A stretch of DNA of 64,000 nucleotides. It comes from Lingula anatina (lineage: Eukaryota > Brachiopoda > Lingulata > Lingulida > Lingulidae). This document shows positions 13,500 through 24,833 of this stretch, in pieces. The stretch is taken from contig NW_019775562.1 in the NCBI RefSeq assembly GCF_001039355.2, positions 21,754 to 85,753 on the forward strand, in the 5' to 3' direction. The notes beneath the pieces were generated by a model. The model saw nothing but the letters and a program-made list of their open reading frames with translations, was not told the DNA's origin and did not search any database. The position numbers and the translations under genes are program-made. Each line of letters begins with the position of its first letter. The first letter of the stretch is position 1.

Positions 13500-15555
13500 A
13501 CACCCTGAACAGCAACATCAAACATATAAATCAAATACAACGCTAACTGAAAAAGAGGGTTTTCTTAAAGATTAATGATTTGATACGGATTTTAAATAAA
13601 ACGCAACTAAAACTTTATAATATAACATATAAAGGGCCGTAAGTTACTTTTTATGAGAACGCAGCTGAATATTCCGCGAATACCCAAGCAGGCAGATATT
13701 TATAATTCAAAGCACAAGAGTAAGCTTTATAAAAATAACCTTGTTTGATTTTCACTATAAATTTGTTTGAATTTCATTTATATGAACTGAATGCATTTAT
13801 TTTAAAGGAGCCCAAATTTCTTGAAGTTTATTTATATGAGAAAATATGACCCCGTAACAGTGATAACTGCACTTGAGACCTCTACATGCGATACATGCTT
13901 TTCTTTGGGAACTCACGTCGGAGACGTTGTCTAGGGTCGATCAAGGGCAGACTGAAAGTAGCCGAAACAACTGAGGCCAGTCATTTGTAAATTTATATTG
14001 ATATATCGCAGGTCAATAGTATTTGCTCAATACTTTTATCCATTTCAATTTTTTCTCTTAATTGACTTAAATCATATCATATAATACCAAAAAAATATCC
14101 CGATTACTGATTATTTTTGCAAGACTGTGTTAACGTTGTGACGGACTAAATCAAACTTAAGCTATAACTACGTCATAACGCGGTGAGTCAGGAGAAGACA
14201 CATTCCATTTGCAGGAAGGGGGGCAAAAAATGGTCCGATAAAGCTTACATTTGCCCCTGGATTGAATTTTAATGCTATTAAATGCTCGTCGATGCAGGTG
14301 ATGGCTATTCAAGTATGGCTTTTAGCACAAACCCACTGCAAAGGTGCGAATACTGGTACATGTAGCCCCCCTTTGAAAAAGTTTTTATTTCTCCTATTAA
14401 CCCAATCGAAAGTATAAGTAAAAGAAACACAAATATGGGGTTCGAGAAATGCAATTAATAAGTTAACCGTCCCCATAAAACATGGTTTGTCTACGCCAAA
14501 CTTCCATTTATAAGGTCCTTGTCCTTATCACTATTCCTTTCAACGCCAAATAGTTCCTTCTTTGGAGTCTTTCTTAATCGGAGATCGAAGCTATTGTGTT
14601 ATTTAAAAGTGTAAATTAAATTTTATAAGATCGCTCAACAGAAGTGGAACTTGATATGCTTTCTGTTTTCTTTCTTTCTTTTCTTTTTCTTTTTTCTTTC
14701 TCTCTTTTGTGTTAATAATTAACTTTGAAATTTCCGTTGTTGGTGGCGCGATGGGAAGGGAGGGGTCATATGTAATGATGGTATTTCTATTTTATTTTTA
14801 TTGTTATCTAACATTAATTTTAAGGAGAGAGGAGAAAAGGAAACTTTAAGAACTCTCTACCGGTTTATAGCGTATAAGAGAACGCATGGGTTTTAATATT
14901 ATTGCTTTAAATTCACCTATTCATTCATTATTTATCGCTATTATTTAATTTAATTAAAATGCTTGTAAATTATATTTTGTTGACTGGGCATCAAAAGTAC
15001 CGCCGGACATGGAGAGAATAGCAACATATAGAAACATTTTTTTTTTTTTTGGGGGGGGGGGGGGGGGGAGTGTCGATTTTGCGATTTTAATTAATTTGCA
15101 TTATTTCAAGCAAAGACAATAAAAATTCAGCCTAGTCTGTTTTATGCAAACCATCTCCATTTGCAACTTTGGCTCATATATCCCGCTTCATTTGCAACGT
15201 AATGTTGATTTTTAATATTTCGAAAATTTCTTTTCTTCTAATATCCTAATTCTTCCTTATCTGTGTATTGCGTTAATCCATTTGTTTTCAATTCCTTATT
15301 TATTTTAGTTTGATTTTATCATAATTCGAAATTTTGCTCCGGATTATATATATTTTTGGGGTTGCTGCAAGTAGCAAGTAAGCCTTTCATATAGAGGCAT
15401 TCAAATTAATTCCAACTTTTACATACTATTACTCAAATTCATACAGTTTAGTCCAATTCTTGGGGGGTTTATCAAATACGAGCGGCTCCTTCAGTTTCTT
15501 TGTAAAATAAAAAGAACTTTTGCGACTGATAAGTATAAATCTTGGCTCTTAAATG
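13500..15555. other. Intergenic stretch, no gene seen
   Basis: Contains a pyrimidine-rich (TTTCT)n run near 14662-14707 and a T13-G18 homopolymer doublet at about 15040-15068. No coding exon can be supported. Confidence 0.5.
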
Positions 15556-15556
15556 C

Positions 15557-15703
15557 AGACAGTTTGATTGACAGTTTTATAAACAAACGTCAATCATTAT
15601 CATCCTACGAAGGAACTTTTACCGCTCATGATTGAGAGGTGCCAATCAAAGCTATTAAAAGCAGTTAGCTTGATTGGCAGTTATATAAACTAACGTCAAT
15701 CTT
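15557..15703. repeat. Two direct copies of a hairpin-forming 43-bp motif
   Basis: GCAGACAGTTTGATTGACAG... at about 15557 recurs as GCAGTTAGCTTGATTGGCAG... at about 15661. In the first copy, TGATTGAC and GTCAATCA are perfect 8-bp inverted arms around a short AT-rich loop. The second copy keeps the stem imperfectly. Confidence 0.5.
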
Positions 15704-17857
15704 CATATGCATGCTGCTGATCAAGAATAGCTGTAGTACAGTGAATACACCGTGGAGAGCGTATTATCCCGAGAAGTATTTTAATATAAGAGAGAAAAGT
15801 GAAAAAGAACTGATCCGGCGTAAGCTAATTATGCTATCAATCTACGAAGGTATTTATAAGAAACTAAGCATTTACCATATTCAGCAATTTATCATAATAT
15901 TCTGCTTCTCATTATTCTTTTGTGAAACGGCAGGTAGAAAATTATTTCCACCGCATTTGCGGCATTTACTTTTTTCTTTTTTAAATGTTTTTCTACAGGT
16001 AAATACTTTCTGTATATTCCAGTTTTACCAGATTTTAACACCATGTTGTTCGTCTTCGTTAGTGTGACCTGGGTTTAGCACACCGCTGTGACGAGAGTTT
16101 TTGTCGCCCTGTGCCGGACAGGTCACCATGGGGATATCTTTTAACCTCCGTCCACACCCAGAATCATGGATGTATTTTACTTTCCAGTGGAGATCAGTGG
16201 AGTAGAAGCCATTTTAGGACTGCGGTGAGTTAGCGCGCAACTGATATCTAACACCTGGGTCAGTCTGCGCTTGCAACCTTTTAGCAATCTCAGTCGCAAG
16301 GAGGCTCCCATAGTTTAATTTTATCTTGTTTTTGAAATTATTTTCAATATCGCTGTTTGTAAATGAAGCAGTATATTTGTATAATACCGCGACCTCCGGA
16401 CGTCAGTTATTTTTAAATAAAACGTACAGACAAGTATAACAAACGAATATCCCTTTATGTTTTAGGTGTTAGTGATTGAGTAAAAAAGACTCAGTCTTGA
16501 AGTACTATTTATACCAGCAAAGCAGTCTTTCTTATTCCTCGAACTAAATCTAGTGCAAGGCCGGGGACAGAGACTGCCAGTAGAGGGACTGTTGGGGACT
16601 TGCATAGATAGACGATTAAATTTCCCGGCTCCTTCAACCTCTCCACGCTGGTTAGAATAAGGTAAATCACCAATTTATGTATCAGTTGTAATCGTTTTAA
16701 GAAATGAATTAACTTATTACAATTTATTTATCAGTTGTCGTATTTCTTAATGAATTATTAAAATGAATAAAAACTAGTTCATTTATGAAAAAACATCTAA
16801 ACTATCAGTAGATCAAGTCTTTTTATCAAATAAAAGATAATAAAAAAATTATTATAAGCTCTTTTCATTTGCCGAGGAAGACGCTTTACAGTACAATGGA
16901 GTGAAGTGTGTGATTGATGTATCTTTTCAAGATGTCCGTTATGCTTTACTTTGTAAGTTCGTATCTCTGTTATTTCTTTCGGATTAGCGCTGCCTATTTT
17001 CTCATTTTCAGGTCGCTATTCTTGTCGATTTCTTAAACCCACGATCACGATGCTAGTTAATTTAATGCTTTCACTTTGTCATGGATCTGAATATAAACAG
17101 TGCAGATGATGGCGTGCACCGTTTGTTTGATGTGAAAATAATATACAAACAAGGAAAATCTTTGTCCCCCCTTCCTTAGCAAAATCCTAGGTCTGCCAGT
17201 GTTTAAGACATTTTCTCTTCAATGAGAGTGAGAAATTATTATTTATGGAACAAGAAATACGGGATTCAGTAAAGTATTTGGTAGTGAATTCCTGTATTTC
17301 GAAACCTACTTTCATAGCCAGCTGAGTGCAAGCTGTCACTTTGCCTTAATACTATTATATCAGACTTTGTGTCTTATTCTTGTATAAGTTCTATTTCTTT
17401 TATAGCGATGGTATCGAAATAAGAGACGTGTTCTCTCAGGCATTACAGCGTTATTTCTAAATATCAGAAATAGAAACAGGACTAAAAAATCTGATTATTT
17501 GAGAGTTCGCTCTTCTATTTTTTTTTGTTCAGAATTCTGTCTATATAGGCCTAAATTCAAGTAGCGGCAACATATTTTTTGGCTTAGGCCTTAGACGGAA
17601 CTTGTTACACAGCTATCTCAATCAAATTTTGATTTAATTTAATTTTATTTAATTTGATTTTTATTAAAATGCTGCGCTTTACTGGACTCTCCAATATCAT
17701 ATCACTAAGAAAGTGATATCAAAGATACTGATGGAAGCAATCTATGCGATTTCTACTGGGATAAGTACATGTTTATCACTGATCAAACCTACTGGCTACT
17801 GGCCTGTGATGGCACTCTGGCTACTCCGCTCTTCTGTTTGAAGGAAGGAAAGCAACT
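15704..17857. other. Upstream flank of SRPRB, no gene seen
   Basis: The longest frame (15711-16067, plus, 118 codons) has no recognisable domain and is rich in AT-driven residues. I do not call it a gene. Noncoding upstream exons of SRPRB could lie here, but nothing marks them. Confidence 0.4.
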
Positions 17858-17867
17858 CACTTCCGGT
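17858..17867 (+). promoter_or_regulatory. ETS-type core promoter site CACTTCCGGT
   Basis: CACTTCCGGT lies 6 bases before the SRPRB start codon. This is the classic ETS/GABP site of TATA-less housekeeping promoters. Its position implies a very short 5' leader or a site within the first exon. Function is inferred from the motif alone. Confidence 0.4.
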
Positions 17868-17873
17868 GGGAAA

Positions 17874-19918
17874 ATGTCTCGACAAGGCAACGTGGAATTT
17901 TGGTACAAGACTTTAGAGCAAGGGTTTGCTAATGGAGACCCTTCTTTTTATGCGATACTCGTAGCTCTCTTAGTCGGGATCATCACCCTCTGTAAGTAGT
18001 GTGTTGTTATGGCATTGCATAGCGAGTTCAGTGGTCTAGCACCTTGCCATATGTGTCTGCATTCAGGCCACCTGTTCTTAACTAATTTCTCAAGTAAGAT
18101 GCCGGTTGAATTTCTTATCGTATTTAATCATATTTCATTTAAGGAATGGAGTTAATTGATAAGTTAAACAAAGCCCTTGTAAATTGCTCGAGGATAAGAA
18201 AGCTTTAAAAAATCTGGCATATCCATAATTTGTAGTTGAGTACTTTATCCTGTCCACATTAAATGGCCTGATCACTGTGACTAGAGCTAATTACATGATA
18301 ATTTCATATTAGCTGTTCTATGAAATAAAGAAATGTGGAGGTTTAAATGTTGCATTCTTTTCAGTTGTTGTATTCATTCGACTTGGGAAGAAGAACAACC
18401 GGCGTGGCATTTTAATGATGGGAGCCTGTGATGGCGGCAAGACACTTATGTTTAGTAGGGTTAGTATCAGGGGGATGGGGAGGTATCTTGATATTGTATT
18501 GTTATCTTATCTTACCAGTTGTTAAAAAAAAACAAAAACAAAAATTCAAGAAAATGGAAAAAAAGGTATCTGTATCACAATAGGTTTTAGTAGATAAACA
18601 TGAATTGAAGATCATAACATTATGAAGTCTTCATGAATATTGATTTGCTAGTTATGAATTTGTTATGACATTTTGAAGATAGATGACATTATATACGGTA
18701 CTCTAAGTACTATCAGATGTCACACAAAGCATTTCTCAGGGTTCTCAGACTTTGGTCCTCTGTGGGATAACTGACTGACGTGTAATTTTAACCTGGTTCT
18801 CTTACTGTACTTCACACTGTCCTCTTATTATTTCAGCTCACAGCTAACAAATATGTGGAGACGTATACATCTATCAAAGAAAACACTGGAAACTATGAGT
18901 TAACAGGAGACAAGGTACGTCAACCCATGACACTCTCCTCACATCTTAAACACTATCAAACTTCATCTTCTATTCATGTCTCAAGAAAATGAGTAAGAAA
19001 ATGGGAAAAACTGATTAGCTAACCCCAAAATGATTTGCTGGAAACTGTGTGACATTAAGTCTTATAGAAGAAAAAACGTGTTAATGTGGAAAATGCAGTT
19101 AAATGGTTATTTCAATAAAAACAATAGAACTCAGATAAAATGCTTGAATTGAATGCCTGATATTATTAAATTATTATTATTATTTATTATTGTTGTGTGT
19201 GTGTAGGTGTCACATTCCTTACTTTATGATTTTGATGAAAATTTCATTGTTTTATGAATATTATTTTTCGATTGTCTTAAGATGCAAAAAGCAATGTCAA
19301 AAAGACTCCTTGTGTTGTACACAATTCTCATATATTTATACTTCCTACTGTTAGTATACTTGCACATTTTCCAGTAAGCTTGTTTTTAGAACTGTCAGTT
19401 CTCTTTTATAATGGGTTCTTCTTTTATTAAGGTCCAGATTTCCTGAAATTATATGATAATTGCACTTACTTAAAAGTTTACAGAATAGGAATTTAGACTT
19501 ACATATATTATTATTATTATTTTTATTATTATTATTATTATATGAATGTTTTAATAATCAGCATATGTGTAAGCATTTGTTATTGCCATATATACTGTAG
19601 TAGCTAGCTTCTCACAGTTTCAAAGTTTGTGTTCACTTTGAACTGGTTTGTGTATCAGACAGGGACACTGCGCATGATTGACCTCCCAGGACACGAGAGA
19701 TTGCGGTCGCAGTATTTTGACCAGTACAAGGCCAGTGCCAGGGGGATCATGTTTGTGGTGGACAGTGCCTCTCTACAGAAAGATATCAAGGATGTGGCAG
19801 AGTAAGTCAGAGCCTGAGCTGCAGAACTGGTGCTTTTTGAATCGAAGGACTAGCTTTTAAAATGATACATGCTACTGAAGAACTTTAGAGATCTGGTCTA
19901 TAATGGCTAAATGAATGA

Positions 19919-19956
<38 letters not shown>

Positions 19957-21631
19957 ATGTTTTCAAGGAGGGTGAGAAGTAGAGAAGCTCAGTCACCCTT
20001 CCTTTTCAAAATAAAATGGCAAAGATGAAGGAAGTTACATACTGACCTACCCAGCAAGTTATGTGAATGAAGTGCTACAAAAAGCCCTCCGTGCAGTGGT
20101 GGTGGTGGAGTGACATATTAGTAAGGAGGGAATTAACCCCCCACCCCCACCCCCTCCTTTATACCCTGGTGCTGTCATGTCACACATAAACTGACAAACC
20201 TTCAGAAAATAGCCTGGATTTATACCTGTTTTAATAACACAGCAAAAGTAGGTTCAAAAAAAGGCTTCAGTATCATGTTGGATGACATGTGCTTGATATC
20301 ATGTTGTATCTGTAATTTCAGATGTCTTTACACAATCCTAACTGATGGGTTTGTGTCCAGTGCTGCAGTGCCTATACTGATAGCATGTAACAAGCAGGAC
20401 CTGACGCTGGCCAAAGGAGCCAAAGTGGTACAAAAACAACTGGAGAAAGAAATGTGAGTGTGAAGCCAGCATGGCCAACCTCAGATTAAGGGCGCATTCC
20501 CATAGATTTTAGATCGATCTATCCCCGTGGGAAGTCTCACTAGATTACTGTCAGATAATCCGGCTTAAATGTCTGTCCCACCTACTACAAGCTGTAAGGG
20601 GGTAATTAACTTTCTTGCCCGGTCGGCTGACAGCTATTTAGCATGAACCCCCAGGGAGTTAGGTCGATCTAGTTGGATCGATCTAATCTCTGAGAATGGG
20701 GTCTAAGTCTTTGCTGAAGTGCAAAACAGATTCTAGTATCTACAAAGGATGCGTCACTGTTTTAGACCAAATTTGATATGGTTCTAATCCAAATTTTATG
20801 TTTTGGGTAAGAGAAAATCATTTCTAACATTTGATCCCAAAGTTAGGCCACTTGCCTATTATCTGGGGATATCCATACAATTCAAGGAAAATGATTTGAT
20901 TTTTTTTTCTTCTGTATATTTGGTTTATGTAATTTGTGTGTTTGTGTGAGTCTGTGTTGACTTACCTGTGTCATCTTGTTGAGAACCAGGCCAGGCGTTA
21001 TTGTATTCTTAACATGTTGCTAAATGTTAAAGAGAATTCTGAAAAATAAGGCAGATGTTGAAAAAAATTCATTTTAAGTTCAGGATAATTTTCTTGCCTA
21101 AAGTATCACTATATGTCTTGCAATCATTGACTCATTGATCCCATCATAAACAGTATCACAGGTGTGAATAAGGCAGCATTCACAACCAAGTTGATCCACA
21201 GACTAACTAGTCCCCTGATCAAATATGGAGCACACTTGGCAATGGATTGCTGCTTTCCCCACGCACTGTCCCAGTGGGGGCAGAGCAATTAAATCTCGCC
21301 ATGCTTTTAAGTGGATCATACCATATTTGATCCTGGGACAAGTTTGTCTGCAGATTAACTGGATCTGAATGCATCCTAAGACAACAATATGATTTCTGTC
21401 TGGTTCATCTTCAGGAACACCCTGCGAGTGACGCGGTCTGCAGCTCTAGAAGGTACCTCAGACACCGGCAATAACAACACTTTCCTTGGGAGGCGGGACA
21501 GAGACTTCCAATTTGCTGATCTCAAACCTTTCACTGTTGACTTTGTGGAGTGTAGTGCCAGAGGAAGCAACGGGACAGACGGAGATGGGGAACTGAACCA
21601 AGTCATTGATTGGCTGCAGAAGATTGCTTGA
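17874..21631 (+). CDS. SRPRB: Signal recognition particle receptor subunit beta (6 coding exons)
   Basis: The product is the ER membrane-anchored small GTPase that binds SRP receptor alpha and helps deliver SRP-ribosome complexes to the translocon. Exons are 17874-17991, 18365-18459, 18837-18914, 19659-19801, 20322-20453 and 21415-21631. All have GT-AG borders and consistent phases, giving 783 nt or 260 aa, close to the vertebrate protein of about 270 aa. Visible parts are a single membrane segment at about residues 25-46, P-loop GACDGGKT at 59-66, a switch I TSI at 82-84, DLPGHE (G3) at 105-110, NKQD (G4) at 168-171 and ECSAR (G5) at 234-238. The C terminus is WLQKIA. The start is the first Met before the membrane segment. 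Intron 5 holds two MITE-like elements. A poly(A) signal AATAAA is at 21874. Confidence 0.96.
19921..19954. repeat. (CA)n microsatellite in SRPRB intron 4
   Basis: An uninterrupted run of about 17 CA units lies 120 bases downstream of exon 4. Confidence 0.95.
20490..20703. mobile_element. Harbinger-like MITE A in SRPRB intron 5
   Basis: This 214-bp element is flanked on both sides by TAA (20487-20489 and 20704-20706). Its ends are imperfect inverted repeats. The left reads GGGCGCATTCCCATAGATTT and the right, reverse-complemented, reads GACCCCATTCTCAGAGATTA. Both continue into TAGATCGATC. A 3-bp TWA duplication plus G-starting termini is typical of the PIF/Harbinger superfamily. There is no coding capacity. 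Confidence 0.6.
21172..21376. mobile_element. Harbinger-like MITE B in SRPRB intron 5
   Basis: This 205-bp element is flanked by TAA (21169-21171 and 21377-21379). Left terminus GGCAGCATTCACAACC pairs with reverse-complemented right terminus GGATGCATTCAGATCC. The inverted similarity extends through the GATCCA, CAGAC and GATCAAATATGG blocks for about 55 bp. It ends only 38 bases before exon 6, so it contributes sequence close to that splice acceptor. Confidence 0.6.
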
Positions 21632-21873
21632 TTGACAAGTGGGAGGGGTTGAAATGAGCCAAGAAAGATGATTGGATAGTAAGATGCATAAAGAGTGAGA
21701 GGGGAATGAATTGGACAAAATATATGAAAGAGAAGCAAAATGACTAGGGAATTTATTAAAGGGCAATTGGATAGACTAATGTTTGAACGACAGAGGAAAG
21801 GATAGGAAAAAGGCAGATGTATGAGCCAGTTTGAATACAAGTGGAGGCTGTTGCAGTTGGAAAGTGCCAAGTT

Positions 21874-21879
21874 AATAAA
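21874..21879 (+). terminator. Poly(A) signal AATAAA, SRPRB
   Basis: Canonical AATAAA lies 243 bases after the SRPRB stop codon. A second AATAAA at 22858-22863 could serve a longer 3' UTR. Confidence 0.5.
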
Positions 21880-24771
21880 TAAATATTGCCTGACAAGTGG
21901 TAAGCAAAATGATAGAAGTGAACAGATTTTTACTTGAAGTGAAAGAATTCAGAATGTTTCAACAAAAGTAATGGGTTTGAGGAAACCACAGAAAACCTGA
22001 GTACTGTTTCAGTGTAAACAGCAGTCTTTGTAGGAATTGATAAATCTTGTATCAGTATGGATGTGCAATGGACATACTAACTAATGCAGTTTTCCTTGAA
22101 ACTGATGACTTGAATTTTTATTTGTTTATCTATATACTTAGCACTGTAGACGATTGAACATTAATAGCTAACTATGGGTAGTAAGATGGTAGATAGTTTT
22201 AACCATTTAATTAGTGTACTATGATGTTACCAGCCTTATCTTACTTCATTTGTTTATAGTAAAGCTTCTTAATTTATATTGTACAAGTTATGGATGGCTC
22301 AACATTAAATGTAACTTCTTAGTAAATAGTGAGTGAAAAAAGTCTTTATCTATTATTATTTGTTCTTTGACATACTGACAGGGTCACTGGGAGAGTCTGG
22401 TGGAAAATTCCTTTAAGTGGGGGGGGGGGGGGATTCTTATGGACATAGTGATGAGTATAAGGCAGCACTCATTTGACAGACAGTTGGTATGTCATAAAGG
22501 TATCTGAGGTAAAGGTGAACAACAGATTATATTATATTATATTATTAAACTGTTCAGTATTTGAAGGCATTTTCAGTTGTGTTTTAGATGAAATGTCTAA
22601 ATAATAAAATCCTGTTTGTATAATATATTGTAATATAAATTTTTCTTGACTTAAACATGGACACTTAGATATGAATTTCTTTATTTTTAACATGCATGAT
22701 GGAATATGAGTGAAGAAGTTAATTACTTGATTGAAGACAAGTTTGCCATCGAACCATGTGACTTCCATAAATGGTTAGACTCTGTAATAATTTCTTAAGG
22801 GAATATTACAAAACACCTCTTAAAAAACATGGACCAGCTTTGAATGGATGAGCTGCAAATAAAGGAGAATTGTCTTTAACCCCAGGGAAACCCATATTCC
22901 AAAATAATTGTGATAACTGCCGTTTTGGGGGTAAAATGGAATTTATTATATTTCTATGAATTGTTACCAATGCAGTTACTGTGAAATACGAATCTCTTAA
23001 AAAGAATTATCCCTTTAAATTTTGTGATATATGTTCAAAAAAATAAGAATGAAGTATGACATTGACTAACTGCTCGCAACTATAGATGCTTGGCAGTTTC
23101 GAACACGGCGCATATTTCCCGCTGATAAATATTTAAGAGGAGAAAACTAACATTTTTAATTTATCAAAAATCGTCCATTATTATTCAGTGGAATGAACCT
23201 TATAATTAATTCCACTGAGTTGCCTCTTGTGCAGCGTTACCGTGCATTTCTTACACTAAGTTCGAAAAATAATCTAAGGGGGTGGTTTTGATCTCAACAT
23301 CCACAAATGGTACAAAATGCCACACATACTCAAGGTAGGAGTATTTAGACAGATAAGATGACGATTTTCAAAAAGATTACCTCTCCCAATGACACGTATC
23401 AGAAAGAGAATTATTTCGTTTAGTCTAGTGTCTCAGCTGAGAGTATAATTAGTCATCCGCCTGAGCTGTACAATTAGCATACACTGGTGACTTTTATACT
23501 CGGCTTCAGTCGTGGCAGTCTGTCTCGCAGACGAGGACAAAATACACTTGTTTAGGTAGAGAAAAGGTGACCCAGTGAATTTCACGGACTGCAGAGAGCA
23601 AGTCACAGATTTTGTAAGGGGACGGGTAGCTGATCTGTTTTCTTTTCTACATGTTACATCTAATGATCTTATGTGGCTTTGGCCTTTTAGAGGGTTAGGA
23701 AATGTTTCACATCCCTATAGTGTCAATGACGTCATACAGGAGCATGCAGACACCCGCGCCTTTCACGTTTTTTCATTCTGTTATCGCATTAATTGAGCGA
23801 AATTCAATCATACAAATATGAAGCGGTTTGTCCTGCTTTCCAAACTTATATCTGTATCAATGGAAAAGTACTGAATAGTAAAAGAGCGGCATATTTCAGA
23901 AGCATCTTAACCTAAACAGGGTCACTAAAAAGCATAGCAAATTTCAAGAAAAAAACTCCAAAAGCCGAGTTTTCCTTGAAAAATAAAATAGTAAAATCTG
24001 AAAACATATCTTCACCCTGTTATATAGGAATATGTATTTGATGAATCAGTGAAACCAAAGCTTGGCTATGAACGTGAAAAGCTGTCCTAAGAAACAATCT
24101 AAGATAACCCTGATTACGAATAAGAGCTAAGATAACCTTGATGATCCTCTTGGCTGAGACGGCAGTCGGGCAATAAAGGATGGAGAGAAGAGGCTCGTTT
24201 TTGTACACTTGTCGTTTTACAAGATGCCGAGCAATGGATAGAGCACTTTTGCGAGTGAATAGACCAACTTATACAAAATGTGACATGAACTATCACCAGA
24301 AATATATTAGAAGTACATATAGGGGCGCCGATTTTCAGACAAGAGCGTGTATTTTTGTACTAATTTAAGTTAAGACTTACGCGACCACTTATAAACTTCT
24401 TATTAAAAGTTATTCTATAAATTTTAAATGTACTAATTATTCGTAAATCTTGGAGGGTTAAGTCAATATAATAACATTAAAAATGTATGACAATGAAAAA
24501 TTCCCCATATCTCTTTTATCTTAAAGCTTATCATCATTTTTCGCGTTAATCAAATTTTGCATCTAGCATTTCATCCATAAACATTGTGCACTGAAAATGA
24601 TAAACCTGAGAATAATAATATGCCTAGTCTAAAAACAATTCCTGTAAATGTAGCATAGTTTAATGGCCTTAAGCTTTAAAACAGCTGTCTCCTCTGTCTC
24701 TCCCCGCGTAGAGATAGCAGTACTTGGCGAAGTCTAGATAACGACACAGCATTTCCGTGCTACACGACATT
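21880..24771. other. SRPRB-TMED6 intergenic stretch, no gene seen
   Basis: Contains a G12 run near 22420-22431 and an ATTAT repeat near 22528-22546. Frames here lack splice context or recognisable motifs. Confidence 0.5.
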
Positions 24772-24833
24772 AGCAACGCTGCAATCTCTCCCCCTCAAGC
24801 GTTGCCGTCACACGTGGACAAAACATGGCGGCG
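24772..24833 (+). promoter_or_regulatory. TMED6 proximal promoter/leader motifs
   Basis: Inverted 8-mers GCAACGCT (24773-24780) and AGCGTTGC (24798-24805) resemble RFX-type half sites. An E-box CACGTG is at 24811-24816. The start-codon context AAAACATGGCGGCG matches the YY1 motif that often overlaps translation starts of housekeeping genes. All functions are inferred from motifs. Confidence 0.3.

Noticed and set aside
15711-16067. 118-codon plus frame
   Set aside because: No recognisable domain, no splice context, and AT-driven composition.
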